Positions 1 through 9,466 of a DNA stretch of 64,000 nt are shown here, piece by piece (the stretch's first letter is position 1; every line of letters begins with the position of its first letter). Position numbers and translations under genes: made by a program. The notes under the pieces were generated by a model. It worked only from the letters and a program-made list of their open reading frames with translations, had not been told where the DNA came from and did not search any database. The stretch lies in NCBI GenBank assembly GCA_963716925.1, contig CAVQUX010000033.1:310001-374000 (forward strand), read 5' to 3'. The DNA comes from DAISKN01 sp963716925. GTDB taxonomy: Bacteria > Acidobacteriota > Vicinamibacteria > Marinacidobacterales > SMYC01.

Positions 1-124
1 TCCCCAGCCGCGGAAGCTCCGCGGTCGAGAGAGCCGGCTCCGGCGCCGGGTGGTGCTGGTGCTGTGCGGCGTTCGCGGCAGAGGAAAGAAACACCGAAAT
101 CGCGACGGCGGCGAAACGCTTCAC
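1..124 (-). CDS. Start of an exported protein downstream of the multicopper oxidase (partial)
   Basis: Only the first ~41 codons are in the window; the rest lies beyond the left edge. It starts at GTG 124-122, which overlaps the TGA stop of the multicopper oxidase (GTGA), so the two are translationally coupled. The N-terminus has Lys-Arg, a short hydrophobic stretch and an Ala-Asn-Ala-Ala cleavage-like site, then a His-rich start of the mature part (QHQHH). An outer-membrane efflux (TolC-like) or copper-resistance protein is a common partner of such oxidases, but that is inference; too little sequence is visible to assign a family. Confidence 0.55.
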   Translation of the reverse strand, partial: MKRFAAVAISVFLSSAANAAQHQHHPAPEPALSTAELPRLG

Positions 125-1356
125 GACCGTCCTCCGCTGCGGCTAACGAGCTCCCCGTAGCGCGCCTCGGGCAGCACCCGGACGATCGACATCATGCCCA
201 TCATCCCCGCACTCCAGTTGGAGGCGAGGCCCGCGGTCTCGGGCTTCGCCACGGCCGCGTCCATTCCCATCTCCATGAACGCGTCCTGCGGGAACCCGGG
301 GACGGACGAGGCATCGGACGCCACCTCGGGTTGATGCGCGTGCTCGGCTCCGATCGTCCGGGAGAACACCTCCATCTGGCTCTGCGCGCGCGCCGCGTTC
401 GTCGCCGCCGTCGAAACCATGCGGTCCTTCAGCAGGTCGCTCATGCTGTTCATCATGTGGTGCGGAAGATGGCAGTGAAGCATCCAGTCGCCCGGATAGA
501 CCGCGTCGAACTCGATGTCCCGCGCCTGCGCCACCCCGACGAGCACCGTGTTCCCGGGAAACCAGGTGGACTCGGGCGCGCGCCCGCCCTCGGTTCCGGT
601 CACGACGAACTGATGGCCGTGAAGGTGGATGGGATGGTGGTCCATCCCGAGGTTGACGATGCGGATGCGCACCCGGCTTCCCTGCCGCGCGACGAGAGGC
701 GTCGTCGACGGCCCCGAGACGCCGTTGAACGTGAGCCAGTTGAACTCCATGGCAGCGGTATTCGGCACGGTGCTGCTCGGGAGGATCGCCCAGCCCTGAA
801 GGATGATCCCGTAGTCGTGATCCACCGTCGGCCGATGCGGCGTTTTGGGGTGGATCAGGAACATCCCGATGAGCCCCATCATCTCCTGCATCGCGCCGTG
901 GGCATGGTAGAAGTACGTCCCCTCCTGGTGAACGGTGAACTCGTACAGGAAACGTCCGCCCGGCGGCACCGGGGGCTGGCTGATATAAGGGACTCCGTCC
1001 ATCTCGATGGGGACCTCGAGACCGTGCCAGTGGATGGTGGTCGATTCCGGCAGGCGGTTCTCGAAGACGATGCGGACGCGGTCGCCCTGGTCGACCTGGA
1101 TCGCGGGACCGGGCGATGTGCCGTTGTAGCCCCAGACGTCCATCGTCTTGAAGGGAACGATCCGCCGCTTCACCGGCTCGGCGGTCAACCGGAACACCTT
1201 CACGCCGTTCTCGAGGTCATAGGGCAAGATCGGCAAGTCCGGCGTCACCACCCCGGACGTGGACTCCCGCCGGGCGGCGCGGACCCCGCCGGTGGCGGCG
1301 AAGGTCGTCCCGGCGAGGGCCGCGCCCTGCAGGAACTGTCGTCTCGATGCTTTCAT
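121..1356 (-). CDS. Multicopper oxidase, Tat-exported (copper oxidase/laccase-like)
   Basis: 411 aa. Residues 1-27 form a Tat signal (SRRQFLQ then a hydrophobic stretch). All four copper-ligand motifs are present: HWH at 109-111, HAH at 151-153, HPIHLH at 241-246 and HCHLPHH at 294-300 with Met305 as likely axial T1 ligand. The family couples one-electron oxidation of Cu(I) or phenols to reduction of O2 to water, normally in the periplasm. The N- and C-terminal cupredoxin domains are clear and the length suits a compact three-domain or two-domain-type oxidase. The small exported protein upstream and the coupled downstream gene suggest a copper-handling operon. Substrate is not deducible; the family call is secure. 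Confidence 0.93.
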   Translation of the reverse strand: MKASRRQFLQGAALAGTTFAATGGVRAARRESTSGVVTPDLPILPYDLENGVKVFRLTAEPVKRRIVPFKTMDVWGYNGTSPGPAIQVDQGDRVRIVFENRLPESTTIHWHGLEVPIEMDGVPYISQPPVPPGGRFLYEFTVHQEGTYFYHAHGAMQEMMGLIGMFLIHPKTPHRPTVDHDYGIILQGWAILPSSTVPNTAAMEFNWLTFNGVSGPSTTPLVARQGSRVRIRIVNLGMDHHPIHLHGHQFVVTGTEGGRAPESTWFPGNTVLVGVAQARDIEFDAVYPGDWMLHCHLPHHMMNSMSDLLKDRMVSTAATNAARAQSQMEVFSRTIGAEHAHQPEVASDASSVPGFPQDAFMEMGMDAAVAKPETAGLASNWSAGMMGMMSIVRVLPEARYGELVSRSGGRS

Positions 1357-1441
1357 TACGATTCCTCCCGAAATAGGAAACGGATCTCGACGCCCGGCGG
1401 AGGCCGGGCGATGGAACGGCGTTACCGGGGACGGGAAGGAA

Positions 1442-1777
1442 TCAGATGCGGAGAACGGAGCTTCGTTGCAAAAGAGGAGGAACGTAACGAACTTCAGGGA
1501 CGGCTGCGGCGCGGAATGATTCGAGGCCCAGGTCCGTCACCGGCGTTTCGAGCGTCGCTGGGGCTTCCTCCATCGATGCTGTCGTGACCGGACTGCGGTC
1601 AGTGACCACCGGCTTCAGATGCCCGTGGAGATCGCAGCCCTGCTCGGAACGCCCGCTGCCATGGGGAGCACGATCGGGGGAAGCACAGTGCCTGGCCGGG
1701 GCTTCGAGCTCCGCGGGAATGCAGGCGGCGGTGCAGGCCGAATCCAGCAGGAGCGCCAGGACGAAGACGAAGGCCAC
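1442..1777 (-). CDS. Small exported hypothetical protein with Cys/His residues
   Basis: 111 aa from GTG 1777. A hydrophobic N-terminus (VFVLALLLDSAC) precedes a Cys- and His-containing mature segment (CTAAC, RHC, GCDLHGH). It lies 85 bp upstream of the multicopper oxidase on the same strand, and 38 bp from the divergently transcribed thiolase. I do not recognise a family. The signal-like N-terminus, the paired Cys and the context fit a small periplasmic metal-related protein, but this is inference. The start is uncertain because no clear ribosome binding site precedes the GTG. Confidence 0.5.
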   Translation of the reverse strand: MAFVFVLALLLDSACTAACIPAELEAPARHCASPDRAPHGSGRSEQGCDLHGHLKPVVTDRSPVTTASMEEAPATLETPVTDLGLESFRAAAVPEVRYVPPLLQRSSVLRI

Positions 1778-1803
1778 GAGCCATTCTACTCCGGCGGCCG
1801 GGT

Positions 1804-1809
1804 TAGAAT
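1804..1809 (+). promoter_or_regulatory. TAGAAT -10-like hexamer, leaderless-type position
   Basis: TAGAAT ends 6 nt before the ATG of the thiolase gene, and no Shine-Dalgarno sequence intervenes. Initiation ~7 nt downstream would start the transcript at or within a base of the ATG. No good -35 element is visible. It belongs to a set of similar sites in this window. Confidence 0.45.
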
Positions 1810-1815
1810 AGAGTC

Positions 1816-3027
<1,212 letters not shown>

Positions 3028-3080
3028 GCCGATCCGCATGACCGCAGGGCCGGCGGGAGGAACCTCCTCCCTGCGTTGAC

Positions 3081-4346
3081 CTACGGCAAGGCTTCATATA
3101 CCGCGCGCTGGAACTCTCCCGCAACGTCGTGGCCTTGAGGCAGGCGGAGCTGGGACAGGAAGATCCCGATGAGGTCGTTCTCGGGATCGATCCAGAAGAG
3201 CGTGTGGTAGAAGCCGGCCCAACCGAAGGCGCCCAGGCCTCCGGTCTCGTTGGATGCGGTCTTGACCAACAGTCCCAACCCGAATCTGGAGTCGGGAAAA
3301 GGGCCGATATCGAGACCCATGTCGAGGTCCCCGATGTGGTTTCGAGCCATGAGCGCGACCGTCTCCGGCTTCAGGATGCGGACCGATTCCAGCTCGCCGC
3401 CGTTCTGGAGCATTCGCGCGAAGCGGAAGTAGTCCGGCGCCGTCGAGGCGAGACCCGCTCCTCCCGAAAAGTAGGTCCGCGGACCCTTGAAGTGGAACGT
3501 CGTCGAGTACGTGAGGTGGCCTTCGATTATGGGCTCATCGGGGAGCCGGCGCAGTCCGTCCGGCTCCGACCACGCGTAGACGGCGGCCATCCTCGCGGCC
3601 TGATCCTCCGGAGGAAAGAACGCGGTGTCCTTCATCCCGAGCGGGATGAGGATTCTCTCGCGCAGGAAGGCGTCGAGGCTCTGGCCGGAAACGACCTCCA
3701 CCACCCTCCCCAGGACGTCGGTGGACAATCCGTACGTCCATCGCTCCCCGGGTTGATGAAGGAGGGGCAGTCCCGCGAGACGCTTCACTCCGTCCGCGAT
3801 CGTGCCTTCGGTCTCGACCAGCCCGTCGGAGACTCCCGCGTCCCGGTAGAGCGAGGCGATGGGCTCGATGCCGACGAAGCGATAGGTGATGCCCGAGGTG
3901 TGAGTCAAGAGGTGCTCGATGGTTAACTCCCGCGTCGCTTCGACGGTGTCGAGGGTGCCGTCACCTTTCAGAACCCGCAGCCCGCCCAGCTCGGGAATGA
4001 ACTTCGAGACGGGATCCTCCAGGGCGAGCCGTCCCTCTTCCAGGAGCATCATCACGGCGACGCTGGTGATGGGCTTCGTCATCGAGGCGATCCGGAAGAG
4101 AGTGTCCTGCGCCATCGGCGTTCCCGCTTCGCGATCCGCCATGCCCACGGCGTCGAAAGACAGGATTTCTCCTCCCCGGGCGACGAGGCCCACGGCGCCC
4201 GCCACCCGTCCCTCGGCGACCGCGGTCTCGAGGAACGAGCGGACGCGCGCCTTGTCGAAAGACGGCGCCGCCACTTCCCGCGCCGCCGGCGAGCAGGCGA
4301 TTGCCGGGAGCAGCAGCGCCACACCGAGACGAACCGTAGTCTTCAT
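3081..4346 (-). CDS. Serine hydrolase, beta-lactamase/esterase class C fold, lipoprotein
   Basis: 421 aa. The N-terminus ends in a lipobox-like IACS (Cys18), predicting a lipid-anchored envelope protein. The nucleophile motif S88-M-T-K91 (SMTK) and Tyr205 in YGLSTDVLG are the SxxK and YxN-equivalent elements of the class C/EstB family. The C-terminal FGWAGFYHTLFWIDPEN region is the block that replaces the KTG triad in this esterase group. Members hydrolyse esters, D-amino-acid peptides or beta-lactams; the YxL/S form favours an esterase or peptidase over a true beta-lactamase. It is convergent with the thiolase gene, 53 bp apart. Confidence 0.85.
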   Translation of the reverse strand: MKTTVRLGVALLLPAIACSPAAREVAAPSFDKARVRSFLETAVAEGRVAGAVGLVARGGEILSFDAVGMADREAGTPMAQDTLFRIASMTKPITSVAVMMLLEEGRLALEDPVSKFIPELGGLRVLKGDGTLDTVEATRELTIEHLLTHTSGITYRFVGIEPIASLYRDAGVSDGLVETEGTIADGVKRLAGLPLLHQPGERWTYGLSTDVLGRVVEVVSGQSLDAFLRERILIPLGMKDTAFFPPEDQAARMAAVYAWSEPDGLRRLPDEPIIEGHLTYSTTFHFKGPRTYFSGGAGLASTAPDYFRFARMLQNGGELESVRILKPETVALMARNHIGDLDMGLDIGPFPDSRFGLGLLVKTASNETGGLGAFGWAGFYHTLFWIDPENDLIGIFLSQLRLPQGHDVAGEFQRAVYEALP

Positions 4347-4405
4347 GGTGCAGAATCCTAGCCGAGATCGCCGGGATCCTGGTGTAAGAAGGGGGACCAG
4401 GGGAT

Positions 4406-5787
4406 ATGGAGACGCGGAAGATTCCAGAACAGGGCCCTCCGGTCTCCCGAATGCCCCTTCTCATACTCCTCGCGGGACTTCTTGGACTCGGCGTCGCGTT
4501 CTGGGGCCTGCTCCACGACGTCGGTCCCATCGCGCAGCCGTTCTACGCGTTCGCATGGTGGAGCACCATCCTCACCCTGGACGGCGCCACCGCGCTCCGC
4601 CGAAAGAGCTCGATTCTGACGTCGAGGCGGGAGCTCCTTTTCCCTCTCCTGGTCTGGTCGGTGACGTTCTGGTTCCTCTTCGAGCTCCTGAATCTCCGGT
4701 TCCAGAACTGGTACTACGTCGGCGTCTTCGCCGGAGGATCGGGAGTCGACCTCCTGAAGGGCTCGCTCTTCGGCATCGTCTCGTTCGCGACGGTGTTCCT
4801 GGGAATCTTCGAGACGTTCGACGCAATCGGAGGACGAAGAATCGATGTCGAGACCGCAGTCGCTTCCGCGATGGCTGCCGTACTCGATTCAGGCCGTCGG
4901 GGCGCTCATGGTGGCGCTGGCCGTCCTCTTTCCCCGCTATCTCGCTCCTCTCGTCTGGGGCAGCGTCACGTTCCTCGTCGATCCCGTGAACTATCGCCGC
5001 GGAGCACGCTCGCTTCTCGCGGATCTTCGTGGCCGGAAGCTTCCGCACCACCGCGCGGCTGCTCCTCGCGGGGCTGGTCTGCGGACTCCTCTGGGAGAGC
5101 TTCAATTACTTCGCGCCTCAGAAATGGATCTACACCGTGCGCGGCCTCGACGAGCTGAAGCTCTTCGAGATGCCGCTTCTCGGATTTCTCGGATTTCCGG
5201 CGCTCGCTCTCGACGCCTTCTCCTTCTTCGCCTTCGTTTCGCACGGGCTTCACGGGAACCGCACCTGGGAGAACCCCGAGGACGTGGTCCAGACGCTCGA
5301 GCCCCGGAAAGCGCTTTCGGTCCCGGCATTCGCAGCCACGCTTCCGCTGCACCTCGTTTTGTGGGCCGCGGTCTCGTTCTTCATGCAGTTCGTGAACGTG
5401 GGTTCGGTCGAGCTCGAGCTTCGCGATCTCGGGACCCTTTCCCCGGAATCGGTACTGGAGCTGGAGCGGCGAGGAATCGCCCGGCCGCTTTCGCTCCTTC
5501 GCGCCATCGAGGATCCCGAGCGCCGGGAGGGCCTGGCGTTACCGGGCTCCGACCTCCGGGCCGTCGAGACCGAGCTCCGCCTCCTCACTCTCAGGGGAAT
5601 CGGCTGGCATCACGGCGAGCTTCTGCGGCAGGCGGGGATCGAGAGCGTCGAGGAGCTCGCCCTCGCCGATTCCGACGAGCTCTACCGGAGGCTCGAGAGC
5701 TTGCGCGGCGCGGCGAGGTTCCCCGCGCTCCGCCGGGAGATGGTTTCCGTCTGGGTACGCGGGGCCCGCGAGCGAAAACCGAGGTAG
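4406..5787 (+). CDS. Membrane protein of two tandem homologous modules plus C-terminal helix-hairpin-helix (DUF4332-like) domain; two apparent frameshifts
   Basis: Coding signal runs in three frames in succession: from ATG 4406 to ~4850, then to ~5030, then to the stop at 5785-5787. Dropping one base at each junction gives one ~460-aa protein. The first half has about four hydrophobic helices; the second half repeats the module (compare FELLNLRFQNWYYV with WESFNYFAPQKWIYTV, and WSTILTLDGATALRR with WGSVTFLVDPVNYRR). The last ~110 residues contain LRGIGWHHGELLRQAGI, which resembles the DUF4332 helix-hairpin-helix module. Good ribosome binding site (GGGGGA) upstream. Function unknown. The breaks look like single-base insertions. 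Confidence 0.6.
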
Positions 5788-5805
5788 ACTCGGGTCGGAG
5801 ACGAT

Positions 5806-6237
5806 ATGTCGGAGAGCCGTACCGTGACCGTCCGCGGAAGGGGCGGCGCTATGGCGCAGGAGATCGAAGTCGGACGCCATCGCCTCACCGCCGACGAGCC
5901 GGCGTCTTCGGGCGGGACCGACACCGGACCGAACCCCTACGACCTGCTGCTCGCCGCTCTCGGCTCGTGCAAGTCGATTACCGTCACGATGTACGCGCGC
6001 CGCAAGGAGTGGCCGCTCGAGTCCGTAACCGTCCGATTGCAGCACCAGAAAATCCACGCGGAAGATTGCGAATCCTGCGAGACCAAGGACGTGCTCCTCG
6101 ACCGGATCGACTGCGAGGTGGAGTTTTCCGGCCGGCTCACCGAGGAGCAGCGGGCACGGCTCTTCGTCATCGCGAACCGATGTCCGGTGCACCGCACTCT
6201 CACCTCCGAGATCGAGATCCGCACCCGGCTCGTCTGA
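5806..6237 (+). CDS. OsmC/Ohr-family redox protein
   Basis: 143 aa, typical length. Both family cysteines are present: Cys55 in GSCKSITV and Cys126 in NRCPVH, the pair that reduces organic hydroperoxides in OsmC/Ohr enzymes. An additional CESC pair (88-91) lies between them, which is common in the YhfA-like branch. Cytoplasmic. It begins 18 bp after the membrane protein gene and has its own SD-like GGAG 8 nt upstream of ATG. It was once followed by a pirin gene, of which only the 3' end survives. Confidence 0.9.
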   Translation: MSESRTVTVRGRGGAMAQEIEVGRHRLTADEPASSGGTDTGPNPYDLLLAALGSCKSITVTMYARRKEWPLESVTVRLQHQKIHAEDCESCETKDVLLDRIDCEVEFSGRLTEEQRARLFVIANRCPVHRTLTSEIEIRTRLV

Positions 6238-6240
6238 ACC

Positions 6241-6525
6241 GTGACGAACCTCGCTTCGACGGCCGCCCTCGAAACCTGCGCGAGCGACCCGACGCCGAGC
6301 CCGACCTTCGAAGCGACCGAAGGCCGGCTCACCCACCTCGGCGGCCCACCGTTCGGCGAGACGATCCTGATGTGGTGGAACTTCGTGGCCCGGACCGCGG
6401 AAAAGATAGCGGAAGCGCGAGAGGACTGGATGGCCGGACGCCGTTTCGGCGAGGTGTCCGGCTGTCGAGGCAGGCGCCTCGACGCGCCCCCGTTCGCCGC
6501 GCGCCCGGGAGCAGTATCAATATAA
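6241..6525 (+). pseudogene. Pirin C-terminal fragment
   Basis: The reading frame encodes LGGPPFGETILMWWNFVAR followed by a helix and RRFGEV, which is the conserved C-terminal block of pirin-family cupins. Intact pirins are ~230-300 aa; only ~80 residues of the C-terminal domain are here and the metal-binding N-terminal cupin is missing. The open frame starts 3 nt after the OsmC stop, so a deletion has probably removed the 5' part of the gene. Unlikely to be functional. It could be expressed by readthrough from osmC. Confidence 0.65.
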
Positions 6526-6526
6526 T
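6521..6526 (+). promoter_or_regulatory. Consensus -10 TATAAT upstream of the beta-barrel gene
   Basis: A perfect TATAAT lies 24 nt before ATG 6551, at the end of the pirin remnant, in otherwise GC-rich DNA. No clear -35 at 16-18 bp. It is a plausible promoter for the three- or four-gene run 6551-10723. Confidence 0.4.
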
Positions 6527-6550
6527 GACCGGCGCCCAGGCTTTGCGACG

Positions 6551-7846
6551 ATGCGTGACATTGCCACCAGCGGTATCCTGGTTATTCTCCTGACTTCGAT
6601 GGTCGCGCTCCCGGCTCAGCCGGAGCAAGAGCCGCCGAGCACCCGCGAGGAGCTATTGCGCCGTCAACGGGAGGAGAAGCGCGCGACGGTCCATCCGTAC
6701 GAGCCCAACCAGGTCGAAGAACAGTTCCTCAAGATCGACAAGGCGGAGAACCCCACGATCGTCGATCTGAACTGGGGAGGCTTCTATCCCCGCATCGCCT
6801 GGCCGAGCCGCGGATCGGGCGCCGCCCTCGGAGCTCGGTACTGGCAAAGGGACGTTCTGGGGCCGATCGACGTGGCCGGAGCCGCGTTCTACTCGTGGCG
6901 GCAGTATCAACACTACGACGTACAGTTCGGGCTGATACCGCACAAAGGAAACCAGATTCCCCAGCGGTCGTGGCGCGGCGACGACCTCTACGAGATTGGC
7001 GACGTCCGGCCGGGATTCCCCCGCTTCCCGCTCTATGCGACCTTCCGCTACCGCGATCTTCCGCAAGAGGACTTCTACGGCCTGGGTGCCGATGCCTCGC
7101 TCGAAGACCGGACCACCTACCAACAGAAAGAGACCCGCGCTTACGTGAGAACCGGCCTACAGCTCGCGAAGAATTTCGCCTGGATCGTGGAAGGGGGCTA
7201 TCAGTGGAACTCCATCGGACCGGGGGCCGACTCCCGCTTCCCGACGACCGACTTCGAGTTCGATGACGGCGCCGCCCCGGGCCTCGTGAGCCCGCCCGAC
7301 TACGTTCGGCTCTCGACCCAGCTCTTCTTCGACTTCCGCGATGAGCCGGGAAACCCTCACAAGGGATGGATGCTCGCCGTCCTCGGCGAGCGATTTCTCG
7401 ATCGAACCCGGGATGCTTTCAGTTTCGATCGAATCGGACTCGATGCCCGCGGGTTCCTGCCCCTAGGAAGCCCTCAGCGAGTCCTGGCGCTCCGGGCCGC
7501 GCTGCTCGGCGACCACACCGCGGAGGGGAATCGAGTCCCGTTCTTCATGCAGGAGTCTCTCGGGGGAAGCCATACGCTCCGGGGGTACGACAGCTTCCGA
7601 TTCCGGGGGGAGAGAATCGAGCTCTACCAGATCGAGTACCGCTGGGAGCCGACGACCTTCTGGGAGATGGCGGTCTTCACCGATGCGGGCTCGGCCGCTC
7701 GCGAAGGCTACACCTTCGAGAACCTCGAGTGGGACTGGGGCTTCGGGATGAGGTTCAAGACCTACCGCGACGTGCTGCTGCGCTTCGAGATCGCCTTCAG
7801 CGACGAGACCACGCGGTATTACATCCGGAGCTCGACGTCGTTCTGA
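6551..7846 (+). CDS. Outer-membrane beta-barrel protein, BamA/TamA surface-antigen (D15) type
   Basis: 431 aa with an N-terminal signal peptide (SGILVILLTSMVALPAQ) and no POTRA repeats recognisable. The C-terminal half has the bacterial surface antigen signature: GGSHTLRGYDSFRFRGER is the L6-loop VRGF/Y-type motif, followed by ELYQIEYRWEP strands and a terminal Phe, as in substrates of the BAM machine. BamA itself is ~800 aa with five POTRAs, so this is a short Omp85-like barrel of unknown cargo. The next gene starts 2 nt downstream, so the two are probably made together. Confidence 0.8.
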   Translation: MRDIATSGILVILLTSMVALPAQPEQEPPSTREELLRRQREEKRATVHPYEPNQVEEQFLKIDKAENPTIVDLNWGGFYPRIAWPSRGSGAALGARYWQRDVLGPIDVAGAAFYSWRQYQHYDVQFGLIPHKGNQIPQRSWRGDDLYEIGDVRPGFPRFPLYATFRYRDLPQEDFYGLGADASLEDRTTYQQKETRAYVRTGLQLAKNFAWIVEGGYQWNSIGPGADSRFPTTDFEFDDGAAPGLVSPPDYVRLSTQLFFDFRDEPGNPHKGWMLAVLGERFLDRTRDAFSFDRIGLDARGFLPLGSPQRVLALRAALLGDHTAEGNRVPFFMQESLGGSHTLRGYDSFRFRGERIELYQIEYRWEPTTFWEMAVFTDAGSAAREGYTFENLEWDWGFGMRFKTYRDVLLRFEIAFSDETTRYYIRSSTSF

Positions 7847-7848
7847 TC

Positions 7849-9465
7849 ATGCGCAAACTCGTAGTTCTGATCGCTCTTCTGGCGGTACCCGCTTCGGCGC
7901 AGAAGTTCTATCCCGACGATCCGATTCTCGTGGACAAGGACGACCTGCCGATCGACGAACCGGGAAAGATCGAGCTCTCCCCGACTTACGACGTCCTCGA
8001 GAAAAGCTTCGCGCCCATCGATCCGGACGCCGAGATTCCGCGGGCGATGAACGTGAACACCCTCGGAGAGGTTCCCGACTCGAGCTGGTTCCAGAACCGC
8101 ATCGGCGTGCGCGAGATGAGTCTCGAGGATCTCGCTTCCGGCCCCTCGGCAAAAGGAAGACCGGTTCTCCCATTGACGGTGGTCGCGGGAAAGTCCTCCG
8201 GCATCAGCCCGGGCTTCACCGTCCGCGACGCCTCGGGGAAAATCTACTTCGTGAAGTTCGACCCGCTTCCGCACCCGAACCTCTCCACCGCCGCGGAGGT
8301 CATCGGCAAGAACTTCTTTCACGCCATCGGCTACAACGTTCCCGAGTCGTACATCGTCTATCTCCGCTCGGGGGACTTGATCATCGATCCCGGGGCCCAG
8401 GTCAAGGTCAAGGGGGCGAAAGAAGTTCCCATGCAACGGGAGTTCGTCGAGACTCTGCTCGAGAACTCCGCGCACCACCCCGACGGAAGCGCCCGGGGGG
8501 TCGCGAGCCTCGCCGTCGAGGGCGAGGTGCTGGGGCCCTTCCAGTTCCACGGAACGCGCCCCGACGATCCCAACGACATCGTGCCCCACGAGCATCGCCG
8601 GGAGCTCCGGGGCTATCGGGTGTTCTGCGCCTGGCTGAATCACGACGACTCGCGCGCCATCAATACCCTCGACGCCTACGTCGCTCGAGAGGGCTCGGGC
8701 CACATCCGCCATTACCTCCTCGACTTCAGCTCGACGCTCGGGAGCGGCTCCGACTATCTCCGGAGAATCGCGCCTCAGGACCCCAGGGCGGGATACGAGT
8801 ACATCGTCGACTTCGAGCCCATCTGGCGGGCGTTCTACACCCTGGGAATCTCCGACCGCGCCTGGCGGCGGATTCCCTACGCCTACCCGCAGTACGCGGA
8901 GGCCGGGCGGATCGAGTCCACTTACTTCGAGCCCGCGAAGTGGAAACCCGAGTACCCGAACCCGGCGTTCGACCGCATGCTCGCCGACGACGCCTTCTGG
9001 GCGGCGAAGATCCTGGCGCGGTTCACCGACGAGGCGGTGCGGGCCATCGTCGCAACCGGCGACTTCCTTTCCAAGGAAGCGGAACGCTACCTCGCGGATA
9101 TCGTGATCCAGAGGCGCGACAAGACCGTTGCTCACTACTTCCGCCAGATCAATCCGCTCGACGGCTTCGCCGTGGGAGATGCACTGACTTTCCGGAACCT
9201 GGGGGCGGAGGGCGGCCTCGGGGAGGTCTCGGGCTACGAATACGAGTGGTTCGCCTTCGACAACGAAAGGGGGAAGCTCGAACCCCTCGGAGCCCCCGGC
9301 CGGACGTCGTCGCCGAGGATTCCCCTTCCGGAAGGCGACGCGCCCTACGTCATGGTGCGCATTCGCACCGAGTCCAAAACCGAGCCCTCCTGGCGCAAAG
9401 CCGTCGAAGTGTACCTGAGGGGGCTGGGGGAGAAGACACTCGTGGGGATCGACAGAGAGCTCTGA
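7849..9465 (+). CDS. Secreted protein with a HipA/FAM20-like atypical kinase core
   Basis: 538 aa. Signal peptide 1-18 (LIALLAVPASAQ). The central region has kinase-like landmarks in order: Lys136 in IYFVKFD, Glu150 in the following helix, D267-x4-N272 in LNHDDSRAIN, and D292-F in LLDFSST. The D-x4-N spacing matches the catalytic loop of HipA/PI-kinase-like folds. The C-terminal ~150 residues may be a beta-rich binding domain. It starts 2 nt after the beta-barrel gene and is followed after 1 nt by the MgtC-like gene, so it is in an operon. Kinase activity is inferred from motif spacing only; the family has no name that I know. Confidence 0.7.
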   Translation: MRKLVVLIALLAVPASAQKFYPDDPILVDKDDLPIDEPGKIELSPTYDVLEKSFAPIDPDAEIPRAMNVNTLGEVPDSSWFQNRIGVREMSLEDLASGPSAKGRPVLPLTVVAGKSSGISPGFTVRDASGKIYFVKFDPLPHPNLSTAAEVIGKNFFHAIGYNVPESYIVYLRSGDLIIDPGAQVKVKGAKEVPMQREFVETLLENSAHHPDGSARGVASLAVEGEVLGPFQFHGTRPDDPNDIVPHEHRRELRGYRVFCAWLNHDDSRAINTLDAYVAREGSGHIRHYLLDFSSTLGSGSDYLRRIAPQDPRAGYEYIVDFEPIWRAFYTLGISDRAWRRIPYAYPQYAEAGRIESTYFEPAKWKPEYPNPAFDRMLADDAFWAAKILARFTDEAVRAIVATGDFLSKEAERYLADIVIQRRDKTVAHYFRQINPLDGFAVGDALTFRNLGAEGGLGEVSGYEYEWFAFDNERGKLEPLGAPGRTSSPRIPLPEGDAPYVMVRIRTESKTEPSWRKAVEVYLRGLGEKTLVGIDREL

Positions 9466-9466
9466 A

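Noticed and set aside
64..1587. 507-codon plus-strand open frame opposite the multicopper oxidase
   Set aside because: It is the antisense of a gene with all four copper motifs; its translation is Arg/Pro/His-rich without motifs, which is expected of complementary frames in GC-rich DNA.
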